Position numbers and translations under genes: made by a program. A DNA stretch of 64,000 nt from Sphingobacterium sp. UBA7855 (GTDB taxonomy: Bacteria; Bacteroidota; Bacteroidia; Sphingobacteriales; Sphingobacteriaceae). Below are positions 51,712 through 60,676 of the stretch, in pieces; position 1 is the first letter of the stretch, and every line of letters starts with the position of its first letter. Location of the stretch: assembly GCA_002500745.1 (NCBI GenBank), contig DLST01000015.1, positions 165,587 through 229,586 of the forward strand, written 5' to 3'. Under the pieces are notes generated by a model that searched no databases, was not told the DNA's origin, and saw only the letters and a list, made by a program, of their open reading frames with translations.

Positions 51712-52859
51712 AAAATATTATTAAAATGCTTCACAATTGAAACTTCAGACTTTAGAATAATTTTTAAAATGTTTTCTGCTACATCTTTTTGAAAATATGG
51801 ATTTGTAATATCATCTAGCTTTCGTTGAAAAATAGGGTCTTTAACCTTTTGAAAACCTCTATTAATATCACTAAAATTGCACTCCACATTTATTACACTA
51901 TCTGCCTGAATGCGACCTTTTTGCCTTTCTCCAATATTAATAGTAGCAGTTGATAAAGATGGGGCCTCTAGAATACCGGCAGAACTATTTCCAATAATTG
52001 CAGTACATTCCTTTATTAAGGAAAGAAATCTTAATGATCCTAATGAAGTAAAAGCTATCGATTTATTCGGATTTTTAGCGACATAATCATCAATCATCTC
52101 ATTTATTATTCGTCCATCGGTATCTGCATTTGATTTCGTAAATATAAAATAGCTATCTTGTTGCTCATCTATTGCTTTCAATAGATGTTGGAATTGCTCT
52201 CTCGCATTTAATGAACTTAAAGTTTCGGGGTGAAAAGTTACTTGGTAATTATTTTTGAGAAATTTAATATTCAACTCATTCTCTAACTCTTGTCGAGATT
52301 GAAGCTTCAACTTTTCTATATTATCAAGACCGATAGCTCCAACATTAAACACTTGTTCTGGATTTTCACCCATTTGAATTACTCTGTTACGATACTCATT
52401 TGTAGATGTGAAGTGTAAATGGCTTAATTTTGTAATAGCATGACGTATAGAATTATCATAGGCCCCATCGGTAACTTCGCCACCATGTAAATGCGCTATA
52501 GGAATTTTAAAGATTGTTGCCGCGGATACTATAGCGAGCATCTCATATCTATCCCCCAAGACTACTAATAGATCGGGAGATAAACGTGGTAAAACGTCTG
52601 ACATGCCATTTAGAGCCAATGCCATAGTTTTTACAATACTTGTAGCAGTGTCAGAAGACAGTAAAATCTCGACTTTTTCGTCGATATGAAAGCCATCACT
52701 TTCAATCTGCCTATAAGTTAGCCCAAACTCAGGAGATAAATGAGTTCCAGTAACAATAGTTTGCAGGTGAAGATATTCACATTGCTTTATTAAATCCATC
52801 AATGGCTTTAAAAGGCCATACTCTGCTCTTGTAGCAGTAACAATACAAATCTTTTTCAT
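51708..52859 (-). CDS. legG: Hydrolysing NDP-HexNAc 2-epimerase (LegG/NeuC-like)
   Basis: Protein of 383 residues in the UDP-GlcNAc 2-epimerase fold. ICIVTATRAEYGLLKPLMDLI is the NeuC-type N-terminus, LSPEFGLTYRQIESDG and HLHGGEVTDGAYDNSIRHAITKLSHLHF hold active-site residues, and TFHPETLSSLN, FTKSNADTDG and GNSSAGILEAPSL complete the motifs. It releases the 2,4-diacetamido-2,4,6-trideoxy-mannose from its NDP carrier. It starts directly after the LegI stop and overlaps ptmE by 4 bp. Confidence 0.92.
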   Translation of the reverse strand: MKKICIVTATRAEYGLLKPLMDLIKQCEYLHLQTIVTGTHLSPEFGLTYRQIESDGFHIDEKVEILLSSDTATSIVKTMALALNGMSDVLPRLSPDLLVVLGDRYEMLAIVSAATIFKIPIAHLHGGEVTDGAYDNSIRHAITKLSHLHFTSTNEYRNRVIQMGENPEQVFNVGAIGLDNIEKLKLQSRQELENELNIKFLKNNYQVTFHPETLSSLNAREQFQHLLKAIDEQQDSYFIFTKSNADTDGRIINEMIDDYVAKNPNKSIAFTSLGSLRFLSLIKECTAIIGNSSAGILEAPSLSTATINIGERQKGRIQADSVINVECNFSDINRGFQKVKDPIFQRKLDDITNPYFQKDVAENILKIILKSEVSIVKHFNNIL

Positions 52860-53867
52860 CTAAATCTCGATTTGATCATCAACGTCGAAATCCCGCATGG
52901 CTATTTTTCCTATAATATCATCCCAACACATAGGCGAAATGCCATTACCAGGTCTTTTAACGGTCAAGTTATTATCCGAAAATAGTTCGCCTTTCTTAAT
53001 TCTTTTTGAAGCAACAATGCTTTTTCTCGCAATTGCAATGTTTTTAAATTCAGACTTTGACGGCTTTTTAATGCCGTCTCCATACATAACTTTCTCAATG
53101 TTACGTATAGAAGCCACCATATTTATAAGTTCTTGAGGTTCCAATGACGCAGCATGGTCCGGTCCCGACATTGTCTTATCCAAGGTAAAATGTTTTTCAA
53201 TAACAGAAGCTCCCAAAGCCACTGCTGCAATCGGAACTTCGATGCCCAACGTATGATCCGAATAGCCAATTTCCGTTTTAAATTGTCTACCAATAGTTAA
53301 CATAGCTTTCAAGTTAACATCTTCCATCGGGGTCGGATATTCAGTATTACAGTGTAAAATAGTTAAATCAGTAATACCCTCTGCTCTGAAAACATCAACA
53401 GCACAAGAAATATCTTTCATTGTTGACATTCCTGTTGATAATATAACTTTTGGAAACAACCTTGCAGCTTTTCTTAAATAGGGTAGATTCGTTATCTCAC
53501 CAGAGGGTATTTTTACTAGCTCTAATCCTATATTCTTTAAATATTGTAATGAATCTATATCAAATGCTGTAGAAAAAAAATGTATTCCTTTATTCTTACA
53601 ATAATCTATTAATATTTCGTGATCTTGAAGAGAGAGCTCTAATTTTTTCAACATTTCATATTGTGAATCCTCTTCCCCTGCCATATTTTGAATCTGGTAA
53701 TCTGCTTTCTTAGCATCCTTGGATACTAATTTATCCGCATTGAAGGTCTGAAATTTAACATAATCTACTCCGGCTTCAACTGCGACATCAATTAATTTGA
53801 ACGCATTATTAATATCACCATTATGATTAACTCCCGCTTCCGCAATAATTAAAGTCTTTTTTTTCAT
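52860..53867 (-). CDS. legI: Nonulosonic acid synthase (LegI/NeuB-like)
   Basis: Synthase of 335 residues. The TIM-barrel part has IIAEAGVNHNGDINNAFKLIDVAVEAGVDYVKFQTFNADKLVS, FFSTAFDIDSLQYL, VKIPSGEITNLPYL, LHCNTEYPTP and IGYSDHTLGIEVPIAAVALGASVIEKHFTLDK; the C-terminal SAF (antifreeze-like) domain has RSIVASKRIKKGELFSDNNLTVKRPG. It condenses phosphoenolpyruvate with a six-carbon sugar to the nine-carbon acid. Legionaminic rather than sialic acid is inferred from the LegB, LegC and LegH genes. Its start shares one base with the acetyltransferase stop. Confidence 0.94.
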   Translation of the reverse strand: MKKKTLIIAEAGVNHNGDINNAFKLIDVAVEAGVDYVKFQTFNADKLVSKDAKKADYQIQNMAGEEDSQYEMLKKLELSLQDHEILIDYCKNKGIHFFSTAFDIDSLQYLKNIGLELVKIPSGEITNLPYLRKAARLFPKVILSTGMSTMKDISCAVDVFRAEGITDLTILHCNTEYPTPMEDVNLKAMLTIGRQFKTEIGYSDHTLGIEVPIAAVALGASVIEKHFTLDKTMSGPDHAASLEPQELINMVASIRNIEKVMYGDGIKKPSKSEFKNIAIARKSIVASKRIKKGELFSDNNLTVKRPGNGISPMCWDDIIGKIAMRDFDVDDQIEI

Positions 53868-54493
53868 TATTTAATTTTTCTAGCTGGATTGCCTACCCAT
53901 ACTTCATTATCTGGAATATTATGAAGCACTACACTACCTGCACCAACAACGGCATTTTCACCAATTTTGACGCCATTTTTTAAAACTGCATTTGCTCCAA
54001 TAAAAGAACATGATCCAACCGTAACACCCCCGGTTAGTATTGCACCAGGTGCGATATGTACATAATCGAAAATAATGCATTCGTGCTCTATTACACAAGC
54101 TGTATTTATAATACAGTTATTACCAACTTTTGAGAATGCATTAATCACACTGTTCACAGCGATAAAATTCCCTTCTCCCAATTCAGCATTTGAACTAATA
54201 TATGCTGAAGGATGGGCGATTGTGATTAATTCTTTATGATGGAATTTCAAAAGTTCATCAATGTTTTTTCGTACATAATTATCTCCAACTCCAATAATAA
54301 CTTTATCTATGATGTTCCAATCAAAATTTCCATTACTTTCATTCCCCAAATATTTTAAATTAAAAGGATTAAAAATTTTCTCTTCTCTCTCACAGTAACC
54401 TGATATAAATATTTCAGCTTCCTTAGCTGCGTCAAGTATCACTAATGAATGTCCGGAATAACCAATTATTGATATATCATTTTTATCGTACAC
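53867..54493 (-). CDS. legH: PglD/NeuD-like acetyltransferase (LegH-type)
   Basis: Acetyltransferase of 208 residues. The N-terminal Rossmann-like sugar-nucleotide part (ISIIGYSGHSLVILDAAKEAEIFISGYCE) and the C-terminal hexapeptide beta-helix (SAELGEGNFIAVNSVINAFSKVGNNCIINTACVIEHECII...GAVVGAGSVVLHNIPDNEVWVGNPARKI) are those of PglD/NeuD. The His-Glu-Cys in IEHECII contains the usual catalytic His. It should N-acetylate the 4-amino group made by the LegC aminotransferase. It overlaps legC by 11 bp. Confidence 0.88.
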   Translation of the reverse strand: MYDKNDISIIGYSGHSLVILDAAKEAEIFISGYCEREEKIFNPFNLKYLGNESNGNFDWNIIDKVIIGVGDNYVRKNIDELLKFHHKELITIAHPSAYISSNAELGEGNFIAVNSVINAFSKVGNNCIINTACVIEHECIIFDYVHIAPGAILTGGVTVGSCSFIGANAVLKNGVKIGENAVVGAGSVVLHNIPDNEVWVGNPARKIK

Positions 54494-55625
54494 TACTCGG
54501 AATATTAACTATGCGTTGTTCTAAAAATTCAGCATTGAATTGTTCATCGCGATAACAATGCTGATACATTGGTAATCTATATGTTAGGGTCCATATCGGA
54601 CGCGTCATTATTCCTTTATCATTGGTTTCCTTTAAGAAACGGTCTCTTTCTGCTCTATCATTTAGTTCTACACACATCAGCCAATAATTAGCCTTAGTTT
54701 CACTTAATTCCATTCGAAAATTTACTTCGAAAGGTTTAAAAAAATCGGCATATTCAATGGCTAATTTACGTTTATCGTTCAAAAAGGACTCAAGCATTTC
54801 TATTTGAGCACAAGCTAAAGCAGCATTCAAATTTGGCATTCTAAAATTATAACCTAGATCATCATGAAAAAATTCATAAGGATGAGGCCTTTTAGCGGTA
54901 GTTGTAAGATATTTTGCCTGTGAGCCTAGGTCTAAATCATTCGAAACTATTGCGCCGCCGCCGCCGCATGTAATGGTTTTATTTCCATTAAAAGAGAAGC
55001 AACCAACGTGCCCTAACGTACCAGTATGTCGCCCTTTATAATAACTTCCTAAAGATTCGGCAGCGTCTTCAACAATAGGAATTCTCCATTTATTACAAAT
55101 TGAAATCAATTCATCTAAGTGCACAGGAAAACCGAAGGTGTGCATTGGAACGCAAGCAGAAATTCTATTTCCAGTAGATTTATTGTAACAGCCATCTCCT
55201 CTCAACTCCGCATAATCATCTAAAAACTTTCGAACAGCATCTGGTGACAATCCCATAGTATCGATATCGACATCCAAAAAAACAGGGATCGCATTATTAT
55301 AGGAAATCGCATTAGCGGTTGCTACAAAGGTGAGAGCTTGAGTAATTACCTCATCACCTTTAGAAACACCCGCCAGACGTAATGCCACTTGTAAAGCTGC
55401 TGTTCCATTTACAACAGCTACAGCCTTTATAGCTCCAGTGCAACTTTCCAACTTTCGTTCAAATTCGTCGACGTAAGCCCCTACAGAGGATACGAATGTA
55501 GAGTCAATTGTATCAAGCACATATGCTTTTTCATTACCTCTAAAACGAGGCTCATGTAGAGGGATAAAACCATCTGTATGATATTGCTCCCTCACAAAAG
55601 AATTAAATTTTTTGATATAATCCAT
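54483..55625 (-). CDS. legC: LegC-type PLP-dependent aminotransferase
   Basis: DegT/DnrJ/EryC1 aminotransferase of 380 residues. FIPLHEPRFRGNEKAYVLDTIDSTFVSSVGAYVDEFE is the N-terminal LegC pattern, AVVNGTAALQVALRLAGV, HTFGFPVHLDELISIC and VEDAAESLGSYYKGRHTGTLGHVGCFSFNGNKTITCGGGGAI contain the PLP site, with Lys in the NGNKTIT segment forming the Schiff base. It adds the 4-amino group to the keto sugar made by the adjacent dehydratase, 3 bp upstream. A cysteine- and glycine-rich CGGGGA follows the Lys as usual. Confidence 0.93.
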   Translation of the reverse strand: MDYIKKFNSFVREQYHTDGFIPLHEPRFRGNEKAYVLDTIDSTFVSSVGAYVDEFERKLESCTGAIKAVAVVNGTAALQVALRLAGVSKGDEVITQALTFVATANAISYNNAIPVFLDVDIDTMGLSPDAVRKFLDDYAELRGDGCYNKSTGNRISACVPMHTFGFPVHLDELISICNKWRIPIVEDAAESLGSYYKGRHTGTLGHVGCFSFNGNKTITCGGGGAIVSNDLDLGSQAKYLTTTAKRPHPYEFFHDDLGYNFRMPNLNAALACAQIEMLESFLNDKRKLAIEYADFFKPFEVNFRMELSETKANYWLMCVELNDRAERDRFLKETNDKGIMTRPIWTLTYRLPMYQHCYRDEQFNAEFLEQRIVNIPSSVR

Positions 55626-55628
55626 TGT

Positions 55629-56816
55629 CTACATCTTTGCGTCCAAATATTTTCCTATTTCTTTGTGACCAAAGTCAGGGATCATATAAAAAAACAGATT
55701 AACAATTTCATTCTTTGTCCATTTACCGCTTTCTTTCATTTCCGAAATTGTAGATTCGAAAAGCTTTAACTTACCTTCTTCAATGTTTAAATCATTCTTT
55801 ATTACTCCTAAATTTTCGAATCTATCCAAATCCAGCATCTCATTATCCATATAAAATTCTTCAAAATCCTTCTCTCCAGTCGTATCGCTCGTAGAAAATA
55901 AACATGGCCACTTTCCTTGTTGAGGTAAAATGTCTATTAGTTGTCTAGCCTCATTTTCATCTTGGCACAGATAGGGTGTATATCCAATCGCATTAAGATA
56001 TCTTTCCGCGATCTCCGCAAAGGTGATTAAATGAAGCTCCTCGCTTAACTTTGGAAAAAAAACATCTCTATTCTCACCAAATATGCAGGACATCAAACAA
56101 AGTTCTCCAGATTCCTTTGGAGTAACAAAGTATCTCTTAATGTCGATTGGAGCAACTATGGGCTGTCTTTTTTCTATCCGCTTGTTGAAACCGTGCAATA
56201 GAGAGCCGTCTGAGAAAGCAACATTCGCAAAACGTGCTGTAGAAATGTTTATATACTTACTTCTACGCATTAAGAACATTTCCATAATTCTTTTAGAGGC
56301 GCCCATCATGTTGACCGGATTAGCAGCTTTGTCTGTAGATACGCAAAAATATTTTTTAACCCCCTTACTAATAGATTGTTCCAAAGTTTTATCAGTATTT
56401 AAGATATTAACATTGATCATACGCATCAACGTATAGGGATCTTTTTCACTGCGAACGTGTTTTAACGCTGATAGATTTAATACATAATCATACATGCCAT
56501 CCGACTCCCAGAAAACATCATATTCAATAGATGCGATGTCAAGTGCAAATGTCTGAAAGTCTCCATCTATATAACCATAAGAACTCCGTATATCTCTTAC
56601 TAACTCAACTAAATTATTTTCAGAAATATCAATAACATGAAGCTTCTTCGGATTTCTCTTAAAAATTTCTTTGGTCGTAGCTTGTCCTATAGAACCTGCT
56701 CCGCCAATTACCAAGAATTTAGACGATGACACTAAACTTGACAAAATATCTTCATGATTATTAATATCATTCGCAAAAAGCTCATCTGTTCTACCAATCA
56801 AATCCAATATATTCAT
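55629..56816 (-). CDS. NDP-HexNAc 4,6-dehydratase for the nonulosonic acid route (LegB role)
   Basis: SDR of 395 residues of the CapD/FlaA1 type without membrane segments. VIGGAGSIGQATTKEIF binds NAD, LNLSALKHVRSEKDP and VSTDKAANPVNMMGASKRIMEMF are active-site motifs (Met-x3-Lys in MMGASKR). It is clearly different from the shorter LegB of Campylobacter but holds the same place before legC. It converts the NDP-GlcNAc (GDP- or UDP-linked) to the 4-keto-6-deoxy sugar. It follows the Wzz-like gene by 4 bp. This is the third dehydratase of the fold in the window. Confidence 0.88.
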   Translation of the reverse strand: MNILDLIGRTDELFANDINNHEDILSSLVSSSKFLVIGGAGSIGQATTKEIFKRNPKKLHVIDISENNLVELVRDIRSSYGYIDGDFQTFALDIASIEYDVFWESDGMYDYVLNLSALKHVRSEKDPYTLMRMINVNILNTDKTLEQSISKGVKKYFCVSTDKAANPVNMMGASKRIMEMFLMRRSKYINISTARFANVAFSDGSLLHGFNKRIEKRQPIVAPIDIKRYFVTPKESGELCLMSCIFGENRDVFFPKLSEELHLITFAEIAERYLNAIGYTPYLCQDENEARQLIDILPQQGKWPCLFSTSDTTGEKDFEEFYMDNEMLDLDRFENLGVIKNDLNIEEGKLKLFESTISEMKESGKWTKNEIVNLFFYMIPDFGHKEIGKYLDAKM

Positions 56817-56820
56817 CTTA

Positions 56821-57900
56821 TTATTTCATTATATTTAAATACAATCTCCTAAAAACAATAACAGCTGCTGTAAAAAAACAAAAAAGTATAGCAAAAAATA
56901 AAGCAGTCTTCAATTTGCTTAATTTATCTATAAAAAGAGGATAGACTGGCCGATCCACGACTTGAAGTAGGGGCGCTTCTTTTAATAAAGACATTTTTGC
57001 CATTTCTAAGTTTTTAACTATCTGTTCTAAAATAGCTTTGTTGGTTTCAGCAGAAAATTGTGCACGCTGTGTAGGTATAATCCTACTTGCCTGTCTGGTA
57101 GGATTTAAATTTGGAGTATTGTCTATAACAACAGCTGCAGTCGAGATCGCACCGTTCATAATCGCTCGCACCGAGTCAGCTTTCGATTGCAAAATATTTA
57201 TGTTATCAGTAGATTTTTTTGTTTTAGTTTGTACATAGAATTCATTCACTTCTTTAACTAATGCCTCATTAAATTGAAGTGAAAATCGCTCATTCTCAGA
57301 CTTTACATTAACCTTAATAATCGACAACTTTTTGTCTGGTTTAGTAACTGAAAGGTAATTCTTGTTGATGTCATCTACAATTGATGTGATTATACTATCT
57401 CTTTTTCTTTGTAAAAATTCACTTTTTTGTTTGCCTTTTTTAAAATCTATATCGAGCAATTCCGGATTTACTTTTTTCCATACCTCTATTTTGCCCTTTT
57501 CTATAAAGTACAATGATATTACTTGACCTCCCAAAGAATCAGATACATCCGTCATTAATGCCGATTCAATCATTTTTCTCGATCGATATAACTCAAGGAT
57601 ATTATCACCTTGAAATATCCCTCCACCGGTACCTCCAAAATCTACCCCCATTGCAGATGCAATACCAGCATATTTTCCTATTCCACCATCTGCACTTTCG
57701 CCAGCCTCAAGAACGAAGGTTGTGCTAGCGATATAATATTTTGGCATTGCAAATGCTATCATAAACCCAATTGCGCCTCCCAAAATTCCCATTATTAAAA
57801 ACCAATACCAATTTTTAATCAAATATTTAATCCAATATTGCACATCAGTAATTAATTGCCCAACCTTACTTCTCTCTTTGATAATTATCTCGTCCATCAT
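56821..57900 (-). CDS. wzz: Wzz-like chain-length / polysaccharide co-polymerase protein
   Basis: Inner-membrane protein of 359 residues. It has a TM segment near residues 30-55 (WYWFLIMGILGGAIGFMIAFA), a periplasmic region with Wzz features (YYIASTTFVLEAGE, LQVVDRPVYPLFIDKLSK) and a C-terminal TM (TALFFAILFCFFTAAVIVF). There is no kinase domain, unlike the cluster 1 Wzc. It sets polymer length and couples to the export channel encoded by the previous gene, 7 bp away. It may need a separate BY-kinase or none. Confidence 0.9.
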   Translation of the reverse strand: MMDEIIIKERSKVGQLITDVQYWIKYLIKNWYWFLIMGILGGAIGFMIAFAMPKYYIASTTFVLEAGESADGGIGKYAGIASAMGVDFGGTGGGIFQGDNILELYRSRKMIESALMTDVSDSLGGQVISLYFIEKGKIEVWKKVNPELLDIDFKKGKQKSEFLQRKRDSIITSIVDDINKNYLSVTKPDKKLSIIKVNVKSENERFSLQFNEALVKEVNEFYVQTKTKKSTDNINILQSKADSVRAIMNGAISTAAVVIDNTPNLNPTRQASRIIPTQRAQFSAETNKAILEQIVKNLEMAKMSLLKEAPLLQVVDRPVYPLFIDKLSKLKTALFFAILFCFFTAAVIVFRRLYLNIMK

Positions 57901-57907
57901 ATAATAC

Positions 57908-60439
57908 TTATCTCAACAAAGAAACAATAATAGCTGCTAAGGAAGCAATTCCAGTACCTAATCCTACCCAACCCTGTGCAGTCATGCGCTCTCTAGGTGC
58001 TTTCTTAGGAACAACAATTTCAGCGCCTGGCTTAACTTCGGGATAGCCACCATCTTTCCCTTTTACGGCGCCATTCGCATATTGTACAAAAACACGTTTC
58101 TTCAACGCATTGTCTGTAAATCCGCCTGCTTGGTTCACATAGTATTTTAGGCTCTTGCCTTTTACATAGACCACATTGTTTGGGTTCAACACCTCACCCA
58201 CAACCTTAACAGTTTCTAACTCCTTAGGCACGTTGATAATATCGCCATCCAAAACCAAAAGGTCACCTTTCTCGTAAGGTTTTTCTAAGATTTTATTCAG
58301 TTCAATACCAACCAGATCGCTCGGCTCGATATCTGAGTCTGAAGTACTTTGTTGAGATACTTTTGCTAAAGCACTACTTTTTGCTTTTGAATTATCACCA
58401 TTTTCTTCTTCAGCCGCTGTATATTTCTTTGTCTTACCGTCATTTTCCTCGGTATCTAAACTATCTCTTTCCAACTCTTTTTTCAACCGTTCTTTTTCTT
58501 TCTTTTCAGCAGCGTTGAGTTTAGACATGCCGGTCCGTTTTAATGAAGCACCTTCGGTATAAGCATACGTAGTCAAACCGCCTGCACGCTTGATAATATC
58601 TGAAATACGCTCATCCTCACGCATAATCGTATAGTAGCCCGGATATAATACTTCCCCTTCGATTTTTACCTGACGTTGGGTGCGGAAACCAGCATCGCCC
58701 AAAACGGAGATAACATCGTAAGGTTGCAGCGTCATATTTGGATCTGTAAGCACACCATCTTTAATATCAACCAATACAGTTTGTGAAGAGCGATGGTCGG
58801 TCACATCTAAGTTTTTGATACGGCGTGCGATCTCTATCCGGGCGTTTTTTGCACCTTCGGTCAATCCGCCTGCTTTCTGAATGAGATCGCCCAACGTTGC
58901 ATTGCTGGCAAACGGAAAATCACCCGGAAAACGGACCTCACCCTGTACAGTAAATTTATATTCGTCCCTTAAATCAAAGATGGACGAAATCTCAATCTTA
59001 TCTTCTCGCTTTAATGGAATATCGGCTGCAGTTCCTGCAAGGACATCGCGTACATTGAAATTGATCAATTCGGACGTATTGTCTGCTTTAAGACGATTGA
59101 TGATGCCGCGCTCCAAGAAAGCATCTTCACGCACGCCATCGGCCATCTCCAACACTTGCTTTAACGTCATACCTGGCTCTAAACCAAATATGCCGGGACG
59201 AAACACGGCCCCTAACACACTGATACGGTTGGCAAAACGATCCAAAATAGGTTCTACAATATATTGATCGCCACTTTTGGGGGTGTAGTTTGCAAACTGA
59301 TCAGCATAGATATCTTGTACACTGCGTTCGCGGCCTGTGGTCTGCAACACTTTAACCTTGGCACTATAGGCATTTTCGGTAAAATCGCCCGCATAACGCA
59401 AGATATCAGAAAGGGATTCGCCAGGTACGGTCTCAAAAATGGCAGGACGCTTGACTTCGCCTTCAAATTGTACTCTGGCACCGTAAACAGGGATATGAAT
59501 GATATCTTGATCTTGTAAACGGATATTGCCTTGTTGAATGCCATTGGCTAAAAAATCGTACACATCGATCGTACTGATCACGCGGTTGCCGCGGATCACC
59601 TGGATCTTGCGGTAGGTACCATTTTTATTGGGACCACCTGCGGCGTACAGGGCATTAAACACCGTTGCTAAAGAAGGTAAACTGTAGGTGCCCGGTTTTG
59701 TAGCTGCCCCGGTTAAGGTAACACGGATGGTACGGATGTTACCAATATTAACGCTCACCTGCGTTCTTCCAGAGCGTATTGCAGGGTATGTACCGCTCAA
59801 ACGTTGTTCTATTTTACTTTTTGCTGCAGCAATGGATAAACCAGCCACATTGATCTGACCGACATATTCTACTTTAATTGTTCCATCGGGACTTACGGGA
59901 AGTTGATAGGAGGCTTCGTTATCGCCTGTAATATCTAACAAGATCTCATCGTCTGGACCAATAATATACGAGCTAGGTGTAGCCATACGCAGATTGGGCT
60001 CAAAGGTGATGGCGTTATTCTTAAAAAGGTCTGAGCCAAAGATCTTGAGCTTGCCTTCTTCATTTTCCATCGAATCTCTTCTATTCGTCTGCTTATTTTG
60101 CAGAGAATCTGCATTGGAGTAACCATCTACCTGACGGCCAGTGCTGCGCGTATTGCGCGATTGGCCGGAAGATCCTTGTGAAGGATTTGGCTGCTGCTTT
60201 TTACGTTTGATATTCGCCAGACGTTCTTTTAATTTTTGAACTTCGACAGCTGAAACGCCCTGTGCACGTGCAAAGCCATCTAACTGACTTTCGTCGTATC
60301 CCATTAAAGCGGCCTGTTTAACATACTGTTCAATCTGTGCGTCACTTAGATTGTCTACTTTTATATTGGCAGGATTGGTCTGTGCGTGTACTGTACCCAC
60401 AAATCCTGCTATGCATAACCATAATATTATTCTTTTCAT
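57908..60439 (-). CDS. Multi-SLBB polysaccharide export protein
   Basis: Outer-membrane export protein of 843 residues from the ATG at 60439 (an in-frame GTG at 60445 adds two residues). After a signal peptide (IILWLCIAGFVGTVHAQ) comes a helical segment, then a poly-export domain (YIIGPDDEILLDITGDNEASYQLPVSPDGTIKVEYVGQINVAG) and six SLBB-like repeats, for example VTLTGAATKPGTYS, VQFEGEVKRPAIF, VLGAVFRPGIF, VQGEVRFPGDF, IEGEVLYPGYY and VVGEVLNPNNV. A charged low-complexity stretch lies near 655-710 and a C-terminal TM near 820. It should be the exit channel for cluster 2. It is the first gene of that operon. Confidence 0.92.
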   Translation of the reverse strand: MKRIILWLCIAGFVGTVHAQTNPANIKVDNLSDAQIEQYVKQAALMGYDESQLDGFARAQGVSAVEVQKLKERLANIKRKKQQPNPSQGSSGQSRNTRSTGRQVDGYSNADSLQNKQTNRRDSMENEEGKLKIFGSDLFKNNAITFEPNLRMATPSSYIIGPDDEILLDITGDNEASYQLPVSPDGTIKVEYVGQINVAGLSIAAAKSKIEQRLSGTYPAIRSGRTQVSVNIGNIRTIRVTLTGAATKPGTYSLPSLATVFNALYAAGGPNKNGTYRKIQVIRGNRVISTIDVYDFLANGIQQGNIRLQDQDIIHIPVYGARVQFEGEVKRPAIFETVPGESLSDILRYAGDFTENAYSAKVKVLQTTGRERSVQDIYADQFANYTPKSGDQYIVEPILDRFANRISVLGAVFRPGIFGLEPGMTLKQVLEMADGVREDAFLERGIINRLKADNTSELINFNVRDVLAGTAADIPLKREDKIEISSIFDLRDEYKFTVQGEVRFPGDFPFASNATLGDLIQKAGGLTEGAKNARIEIARRIKNLDVTDHRSSQTVLVDIKDGVLTDPNMTLQPYDVISVLGDAGFRTQRQVKIEGEVLYPGYYTIMREDERISDIIKRAGGLTTYAYTEGASLKRTGMSKLNAAEKKEKERLKKELERDSLDTEENDGKTKKYTAAEEENGDNSKAKSSALAKVSQQSTSDSDIEPSDLVGIELNKILEKPYEKGDLLVLDGDIINVPKELETVKVVGEVLNPNNVVYVKGKSLKYYVNQAGGFTDNALKKRVFVQYANGAVKGKDGGYPEVKPGAEIVVPKKAPRERMTAQGWVGLGTGIASLAAIIVSLLR

Positions 60440-60459
60440 CGACACCGCGGTATTTGCCG

Positions 60460-60467
60460 CAAAATTA
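60460..60467 (-). promoter_or_regulatory. Promoter -7 box for the cluster 2 operon
   Basis: TAATTTTG on the minus strand matches TAnnTTTG, with the ATG at 60439 about 17 nt after the expected start, the same leader length as the cluster 1 operon. No TTG lies at the usual -33 distance. Confidence 0.5.
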
Positions 60468-60665
60468 GTAAAACTATTTAATTAAATGATTGAAATATTT
60501 CCTGAATTGGCTTTTCTACTGTAATTGATTCGCTATTCAACGGGACTTTGAAAAAGTCTATTGTAACAAACGTAAAAACTATTCCTTTCGCTACACAATA
60601 GTGTAGTAGACAATCATCGTATTATTTTTTTTATTTAACGAAATAGTTAATCCAATAAGAAGGCT

Positions 60666-60673
60666 TATATTTG
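60666..60673 (+). promoter_or_regulatory. Promoter -7 box next to the lipoprotein start
   Basis: TATATTTG matches TAnnTTTG and ends 3 nt before the ATG at 60677, so transcription would begin at the start codon. There is no clear -33 element. It lies in a 237-bp divergent gap that otherwise holds only AT-rich sequence. Confidence 0.4.
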
Positions 60674-60676
60674 CGC

